From Clostridiaceae bacterium (GTDB lineage: Bacteria; Bacillota; Clostridia; Saccharofermentanales; UBA5734): 10,421 bases of DNA. Each line of letters begins with the position of its first letter. The stretch's first letter is position 1. The position numbers and the translations under genes were made by a program. Below are positions 6,623 to 10,421 of this stretch, in pieces. The stretch is from the NCBI GenBank assembly GCA_012522285.1, contig JAAYKS010000441.1:1-10421 (forward strand), in the 5' to 3' direction. The notes under the pieces were generated by a model. It had not been told where the DNA came from, searched no databases, and saw nothing but the letters and a program-made list of their open reading frames with translations.

Positions 6623-7645
6623 CTAGAAGTCCGGCATGGATTGCAGAAAGCGGTCGATACTGATCAACCGGTCGATTTGTTTGATGGGAATATCGCATTT
6701 CGCACAGAAATCTTTCAGAGCAAACAAGGCCTTCCCGCTGCACACTTGTATCAAGGCCGGCCGGCCCTGTTCCGAGCAATATTTTACAATCTGATCGGTC
6801 ATCATTTTGGCATCCTCGCGGATCTCGCGATACATTTGAAATCCGATCATTTGACCACTTTTCTGATCCGCGACAAGCACAATGCGAGGAAAGAAAGGCC
6901 GTTGTCCTTTTTTGTCCTGCACAGGAGTCGGAGCATAGACCGTGTCCACCTGCAACGTCACGCTTTTCAAGCGCCTGGCTCTCTTGACTCTTTCTGCCAT
7001 CAGCTCATCCTGATAAAGCACAAGCTGAAGTGCAGGATGATGCATTTCCAGTCGGTAAGGTCGACTGGTCCATGCGAGAAGCCCGTTCTCTTTCCGACTG
7101 GATCGAAGGACAGTCATGCCGTTCGTCAGATCAATGTGTACTTTTCCCTCCCCCAATTCCTCGATCACAGCCATCAATTGCCGGAGCGCATGTGTCAAAA
7201 ATTCACACTCCTCCGCGTTGATGTCCCAAGGATAATATCCGGGCTCATATCTGCGGAATGACGGCCAGGCATTTTTGCCGCGGTAAGTCAATCCCAGCTC
7301 TTTGATCAGATTCCGTTCCTGTGGGAACAACTCGTCTCGATTTTCAAACGATACCATGATGCAGTCTTGCACATGAAGAAGTTCGTCAGGCGTCATCGGT
7401 TCATCGGCATTGGCAACCCGATCAAACCCGATCAGTCCTGGATCTCCCAAATAAACACCTAGTGCGTAATGTGTGCCGCCTCGCCCCATCACAGAGCAGT
7501 ATCCAATCTCGCGTGTGTTGGGATTCTCCACTGCGATCAGGTCCGTTTCGTCAAGGAGGAGCCACGGCTTTTTCAGGCGAAAACGATCAGCCTCCTGGAA
7601 AAGTTCTTTCCATTGATCCGGTGTCGGGCTCGTGGTTTTTCGCAT
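6623..7645 (-). CDS. Uncharacterised 340-residue protein (DUF7309/DUF6930-like)
   Basis: Start taken at the ATG at 7645 (AGGAGA 9 bases upstream); an in-frame ATG at 7663 has no SD. N-terminal part (about 25-145): KPWLLLDETDLIAVENP, EIGYCSVMGRGGTHYALGVY, then YRGKNAWPSFRRYEPGYYPW, an alpha/beta pattern with conserved Gly and aromatic residues. C-terminal part (about 230-340): strands such as RPFFPRIVLVADQKSGQMIG, then PALIQVCSGKALFALKDFC and a short helix IKQIDRLISIDRFL. From memory this architecture matches proteins labelled DUF7309 plus DUF6930 in Paenibacillus-type genomes, but I cannot confirm the accession. No signal peptide, no membrane helix and no catalytic motif I recognise. Cytoplasmic by default; function unknown. 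Confidence 0.75.
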   Translation of the reverse strand: MRKTTSPTPDQWKELFQEADRFRLKKPWLLLDETDLIAVENPNTREIGYCSVMGRGGTHYALGVYLGDPGLIGFDRVANADEPMTPDELLHVQDCIMVSFENRDELFPQERNLIKELGLTYRGKNAWPSFRRYEPGYYPWDINAEECEFLTHALRQLMAVIEELGEGKVHIDLTNGMTVLRSSRKENGLLAWTSRPYRLEMHHPALQLVLYQDELMAERVKRARRLKSVTLQVDTVYAPTPVQDKKGQRPFFPRIVLVADQKSGQMIGFQMYREIREDAKMMTDQIVKYCSEQGRPALIQVCSGKALFALKDFCAKCDIPIKQIDRLISIDRFLQSMPDF

Positions 7646-7697
7646 TGTCTCAACTCTCCTCATGGGTTGGGTGTAAAGAGAAGACTGCGTCTAAAAC

Positions 7698-7710
7698 AAC
7701 TACTGTAGTT
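7698..7710. promoter_or_regulatory. Operator-like palindrome upstream of the 340-residue protein gene
   Basis: AACTAC-T-GTAGTT is a perfect 6+6 palindrome with one central base, about 53 bases before the ATG at 7645 and just after the DUF4256 stop codon. One-base spacing rules out a hairpin of full length, so a dimeric DNA-binding protein site is the more natural reading. The TGTAGT half is reminiscent of BlaI/MecI/CopY-type operators, but no such regulator is in the window. Weak -35-like TTGTTT abuts it on the minus strand, without a convincing -10. Confidence 0.3.
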
Positions 7711-7712
7711 AT

Positions 7713-8279
7713 TCACACCCGGAGCCAACCACGGAATCCTCTGCTCGAATAGTAGGACTCCGCACTGTTATGGTATACAAAGACCGTGTCGTACCGGCGA
7801 TCGCAGAACAGCGCGCCGCCAAGGTCTCTGATCCCGGCGGGCGTCAGGATCCAGCTTGATGTTTTGGCATCAAACAGCCCGATTCCCTGCAATTTGCGGT
7901 ACTGAGTTTCGCTCAACAACGAAATACCCATGTCGTCCGCCATCCCGACCGCGCTGTGGACCGGTTTGTCTTTCTTGCGGGCATCCAGGGCTTCCTGGTC
8001 ATAGCATAGGCTCCTGCGGCCAATCGGACTTTCCGCGGAACAGTCGAAAAAGACCATCTCACCGGTGCTCTTGTCCCACTCGACCACATCCGGTTCTCCG
8101 CCGGTTCGCTCCATTTCATGCAGCGACCAGAGTGCCCCGGGGTTTTTCTCCAGCCTCGCCTGAACATCATTCCACGAGAGTTCCGGATGACGATTTCTGT
8201 ACTTCTCAAACCGCGCCTTGAGGAGATCGAGGAGTTCTCCGCGCAAGGCAGGTGACAATGATTTCTGTTCTTTTTTCAT
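7713..8279 (-). CDS. DUF4256 family protein
   Basis: 188 residues; the ATG has AGGAGGTG 4 bases upstream. The full-length family pattern is seen: an N-terminal helical segment (LLDLLKARFEKYRNRHPELS), then WNDVQARLEKNPGALWSLHE, MERTGGEPDVVEWD, GEMVFFDCSAESPIGRRSLC, and ALDARKKDKP. The C-terminal region has LLSETQYRKLQGIGLFDAKT, SSWILTPAGIRDLGGALFCD, YDTVFVYHNSAESYYSSRGF and a terminal GWLRV. Known: DUF4256 proteins are about 185-190 residues, occur widely in Bacillales and scattered other bacteria, and have no established function. No signal peptide or transmembrane segment. Conserved Cys, Glu and Tyr residues could form an active site, but this is speculation. It lies 57 bases after the NTF2-like gene, with which it may be cotranscribed. 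Confidence 0.87.
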   Translation of the reverse strand: MKKEQKSLSPALRGELLDLLKARFEKYRNRHPELSWNDVQARLEKNPGALWSLHEMERTGGEPDVVEWDKSTGEMVFFDCSAESPIGRRSLCYDQEALDARKKDKPVHSAVGMADDMGISLLSETQYRKLQGIGLFDAKTSSWILTPAGIRDLGGALFCDRRYDTVFVYHNSAESYYSSRGFRGWLRV

Positions 8280-8336
8280 ATGGCACCTCCTGTCCTTCCG
8301 GCTTCCTTGCGTGCGCGACTCGTTTAGAGGTTTCGA

Positions 8337-9323
8337 CTAGCCTTTTTCGCCGACACCGGCCGGGAAGGATTCCAAAAAGTTGACCTTTTGTGCCTCTTCT
8401 TTGCTGACGGGGAGCTGCGACCAGTCGATGGTGCGCTCGTAGCCGGCATAATCACTGATGCGGATCGCGCACAACAAACCGTCCGGTCCCCTCTCGTAAG
8501 CGGCAATACCTGACATGGCAATCCGTCCTAGCGACTCCTGTCCTTCTCGTGAGACAATGTGGACCCACTCGATAACACAAGTGCGGCCGTCGTCGATGAT
8601 CGTTTCATATCGCATGCCTACACAGCGGGGGATATAGGCAGCCATTTTTTCATAGCTGTTGCGCAGACCGGCCGGATCCCCGTGATTGGCATTTTCGATA
8701 TGCCCCCATGGCTCGTACCCGCCAAATTTGCACCCGGGTCCAAACACCTTGCAGATTCTGTCAACATCGACCGCGGGGGTGTGATGCAGCGCCTCATAAT
8801 ATTCTCTGGGAGCACCGGTCAGCAGACCGGGATCTCCCATTTCGCGATGTGCGACCGGGAATAGTGGTTTGCGATACGCCTGCAGTCCGGGAACAAACGA
8901 AAAGTGACAGTACAGACGCACTTCATCGAGGAGCGCAGCGGTTCGCATGTCGGCGACGACAAACATCGGCACTTCTTCGATTTCGCCGTCGACGACAAAA
9001 TGGACAACCACCTCGGAGACGGCACGTCCATTGGCAACGGTCTGTATGACCGGCGTCAAGTAGGCCAGATTCGCATGACACCTCCCGGCGAACCCTTCGG
9101 CGAACCGCTTGATACCATCGAGTCCCTCGAAACGCTCATAGGGAGCGTCGACGACCGGCTGCGCGGCACCGAACAGTTTGTTGTCCCTGAAGAAGGAGAC
9201 TGCCTGTTCGCTGTTGCCGGCACAGACTGCCTCCATAAACCGCAATTCAGGCGAGGCGGCATTGATGGTGCGCGTTTCATCGGCATACATCCGTGCCAGG
9301 TTGCATGGTTTTCTGACTTTCAT
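8337..9323 (-). CDS. Tandem NTF2/SnoaL-like domain protein
   Basis: 328 residues; the ATG has GCAGGAGG 7 bases upstream. Two NTF2-like (cone-shaped alpha+beta barrel) units can be traced. Domain 1, about 26-150: ELRFMEAVCAGNSEQAVSFF, the FEGLDGIKRFAEGFAG helix, then strands AVSEVVVHFVVDGEIEEVPM and LLDEVRLYCHFSFV. Domain 2, about 172-303: REYYEALHHTPAVDVDRICK, GLRNSYEKMAAYIPRC, MRYETIIDDGRTCVIEWVHI and ISDYAGYERTIDW. Known: the superfamily includes polyketide cyclases (SnoaL), ketosteroid isomerase, dehydratases and many non-enzymatic ligand binders, so a specific reaction cannot be assigned. The protein is soluble, with no signal peptide. It is preceded by a plausible promoter and could be the first gene of a transcript running through the DUF4256 gene. 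Confidence 0.75.
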   Translation of the reverse strand: MKVRKPCNLARMYADETRTINAASPELRFMEAVCAGNSEQAVSFFRDNKLFGAAQPVVDAPYERFEGLDGIKRFAEGFAGRCHANLAYLTPVIQTVANGRAVSEVVVHFVVDGEIEEVPMFVVADMRTAALLDEVRLYCHFSFVPGLQAYRKPLFPVAHREMGDPGLLTGAPREYYEALHHTPAVDVDRICKVFGPGCKFGGYEPWGHIENANHGDPAGLRNSYEKMAAYIPRCVGMRYETIIDDGRTCVIEWVHIVSREGQESLGRIAMSGIAAYERGPDGLLCAIRISDYAGYERTIDWSQLPVSKEEAQKVNFLESFPAGVGEKG

Positions 9324-9364
9324 GGGGAATCCTCCTGCAAACAGTTGATGAAATAAACATTTCC

Positions 9365-9373
9365 ATTATGACA
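9365..9373 (-). promoter_or_regulatory. Candidate extended -10 promoter for the NTF2-like gene
   Basis: On the minus strand TGTCATAAT matches the extended -10 consensus TGnTATAAT at all but one base. It would start transcription near 9358, about 35 bases before the ATG, leaving room for the SD. The -35 region (TTCATG or TCATGA about 18-19 bases upstream) is poor, which is tolerated in extended -10 promoters. It lies in the 103-base gap after the opine dehydrogenase gene, the longest gap in the window. No terminator hairpin is visible in that gap. Confidence 0.45.
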
Positions 9374-9426
9374 CAGCGATGTCGATACTCATGAAAAAAC
9401 ACAGGAAGGAACTGGCCGATCGGAGG

Positions 9427-10421
9427 CTATAAATTCGAGATTTTTCTTACATTTTCAACACCTAACCGAGTAAGCGACCGGCCATTCGCCCTGAAATTTT
9501 CGTCCAGGCAAGCAGAGGCGATATCGATCAGAGCGGTGCAAACCGGCGTTTTGACATCCAGCATCTCCCCGAGCGACTCCAACAGCACCAACCCTTCCGG
9601 CACGTCTTCCGTGATATATCTGGAGTCACTGATCAGGGGCCCGGTCGGAGAATTGTTCTGCGCATAGTCAAAAAAGACTTCTTTTGCATCGATGCTCAGA
9701 TCTTTGGAATTTCGATACTTGCAGGCCTCCACATAGGGGATTTTTCTCAAGTGCAAAGAACCAAGAATCTCCATTTTTTCAGCGTCCAACTTTTCAACCA
9801 GATTCCAGATGCTCGGCGTAAATACCTCCCGGTACATGGAGTAGTCCCCATCGGTATATTCGATTCTGGGAATGCTCATGATCGCTCCGATTGTGTGAAC
9901 GATCAGATTGGGATTGTGCAAGGCCGCTTCTGTCACCGATTCCAGGACGACAAAATGGAGATCGAATTGCTGCAGGACTGATGCTGCTTCCTGCGCCCGT
10001 GCAGAGGGATAAATGCCGACCGGATTGCGTTCATTTCGGAAGAGTACCTTTACGACGCCAGGTGCGATGATCCGACAATCCAATGGCGAACTTTGTGCTT
10101 CTGCTATCGTTATATTGCAATGGATGCAATGCTTCAAAAAATACGCCGTGCTGAGATAGCCGGGCTCCAGGAGTACAATCTGGCCGTCTTTTAAGTAAGG
10201 AGCGATCCTCTTGATCAGCTCCTCGTGAAATCTTGTGTTGGTAAACAGCACGATTACTCTGGGCTCTTCAGAAAAAGCTTCCTGGATGTCATTCGTGACT
10301 TTGTGGATCTTCGTCCTCTTCTCGCCATCTACGTCTTTGAGCGTGATCTCGCCGCCTGACTTTACCAACGCGTCAACATGGGCCATATTTCCCATGGTGG
10401 AAGATTTCAACAGTGTTACGG
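9427..10421 (-). CDS. Opine dehydrogenase family protein (NAD/NADP octopine/nopaline dehydrogenase), 5' end cut by window
   Basis: The frame is open to the window edge (last complete codon 10417-10419), giving 330 visible residues. The visible protein begins at VTLLKSS, which fits the second strand of a Rossmann fold; the GxGxxG loop, about 30 residues earlier, should lie outside. The TTG at 10410 is therefore not the start. Seen: a Rossmann remainder (RVIVLFTNTRFHEELIKRIA, DGQIVLLEPG), then the helical opine-dehydrogenase domain with HNPNLIVHTIGAIMS (catalytic-type His-175), FTPSIWNLVEKLDAE, and SRYITEDVPEGLVLLESLG with Arg-267 and Asp-272, ending GRSLTRLGVENVRKISNL. Known: these enzymes reductively join an amino acid amine with a 2-oxo acid using NAD(P)H. 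Substrates here are unknown. By eye it is more AT-rich than its neighbours. Confidence 0.88.
   Translation of the reverse strand, partial: VTLLKSSTMGNMAHVDALVKSGGEITLKDVDGEKRTKIHKVTNDIQEAFSEEPRVIVLFTNTRFHEELIKRIAPYLKDGQIVLLEPGYLSTAYFLKHCIHCNITIAEAQSSPLDCRIIAPGVVKVLFRNERNPVGIYPSARAQEAASVLQQFDLHFVVLESVTEAALHNPNLIVHTIGAIMSIPRIEYTDGDYSMYREVFTPSIWNLVEKLDAEKMEILGSLHLRKIPYVEACKYRNSKDLSIDAKEVFFDYAQNNSPTGPLISDSRYITEDVPEGLVLLESLGEMLDVKTPVCTALIDIASACLDENFRANGRSLTRLGVENVRKISNL

Noticed and set aside
6578..7261. A 227-codon open frame on the plus strand opposite the 340-residue protein gene
   Set aside because: It has no recognisable motif and lies antisense to a frame with a good start and continuous domain-like structure.
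9394..9423. Possible intrinsic terminator after the opine dehydrogenase gene (six T on the minus strand)
   Set aside because: The T-run is not preceded by a GC-rich hairpin; CCGATCGG at 9416-9423 is a short palindrome too far away and without a loop.
10408..10410. TTG at 10408-10410 as the start of the opine dehydrogenase gene
   Set aside because: A start here would remove the first Rossmann strand and nucleotide-binding loop; the frame continues off the window, and upstream codons encode a typical second strand.
1..10421. A new defence, mobile or biosynthetic multi-gene system
   Set aside because: No nuclease/helicase pair, transposase, integrase, repeat array, direct-repeat boundaries or pathway-linked gene set is visible; the genes are unrelated single-function proteins.

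Overview
The window looks like chromosomal DNA from a Gram-positive, Bacillales-type Firmicute. It is moderately GC-rich by eye. Genes are tightly packed, with strong Shine-Dalgarno (SD) sequences (AGGAGG, GGAGG, AAGGAG) and some GTG starts. It carries families common in Bacillales: DUF4256, a short LUD protein, a GLGN-type Fpg/Nei-like protein, and a zinc-ribbon/DUF3592 membrane protein. I cannot name the genus. I see no transposase, phage gene, tRNA, rRNA, CRISPR array or riboswitch.

Layout: two plus-strand genes occupy the left edge, an HD-domain phosphohydrolase cut by the window start and a zinc-ribbon membrane protein. They converge, with a 16-base gap, on a run of ten minus-strand genes that fills positions 1186-10421. 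In transcription order (right to left) these are: a 5'-cut opine dehydrogenase-family protein, a tandem NTF2/SnoaL-like protein, a DUF4256 protein, an uncharacterised 340-residue protein, a PhzF-family enzyme, a cupin fused to a pyrophosphatase-like domain, an amidase-signature enzyme, a GNAT acetyltransferase, a LUD-domain protein, and an Fpg/Nei-like protein. Intergenic gaps are about 10-105 bases and no gene-free stretch exceeds 110 bases. The only reasonable promoter I can point to is an extended -10 element ahead of the NTF2-like gene.

The ten minus-strand genes do not form a pathway I recognise. They read as a string of small accessory or housekeeping enzymes (oxidoreductase, isomerase, amidase, acetyltransferase, repair-like protein) that may share some transcripts by proximity. 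The tightest link is phzF to the cupin fusion, where the SD of the second gene overlaps the stop codon of the first.

The items most worth a second look are protein-level: (1) the Fpg/Nei-like protein keeps the helix-two-turn-helix and zinc finger but lacks the N-terminal proline and other residues used for base excision; (2) the cupin-pyrophosphatase fusion has altered metal sites in both halves; (3) the amidase has Phe directly before its nucleophilic Ser; (4) the LUD protein carries a compact four-cysteine cluster. I found no evidence of a wholly new multi-gene system.
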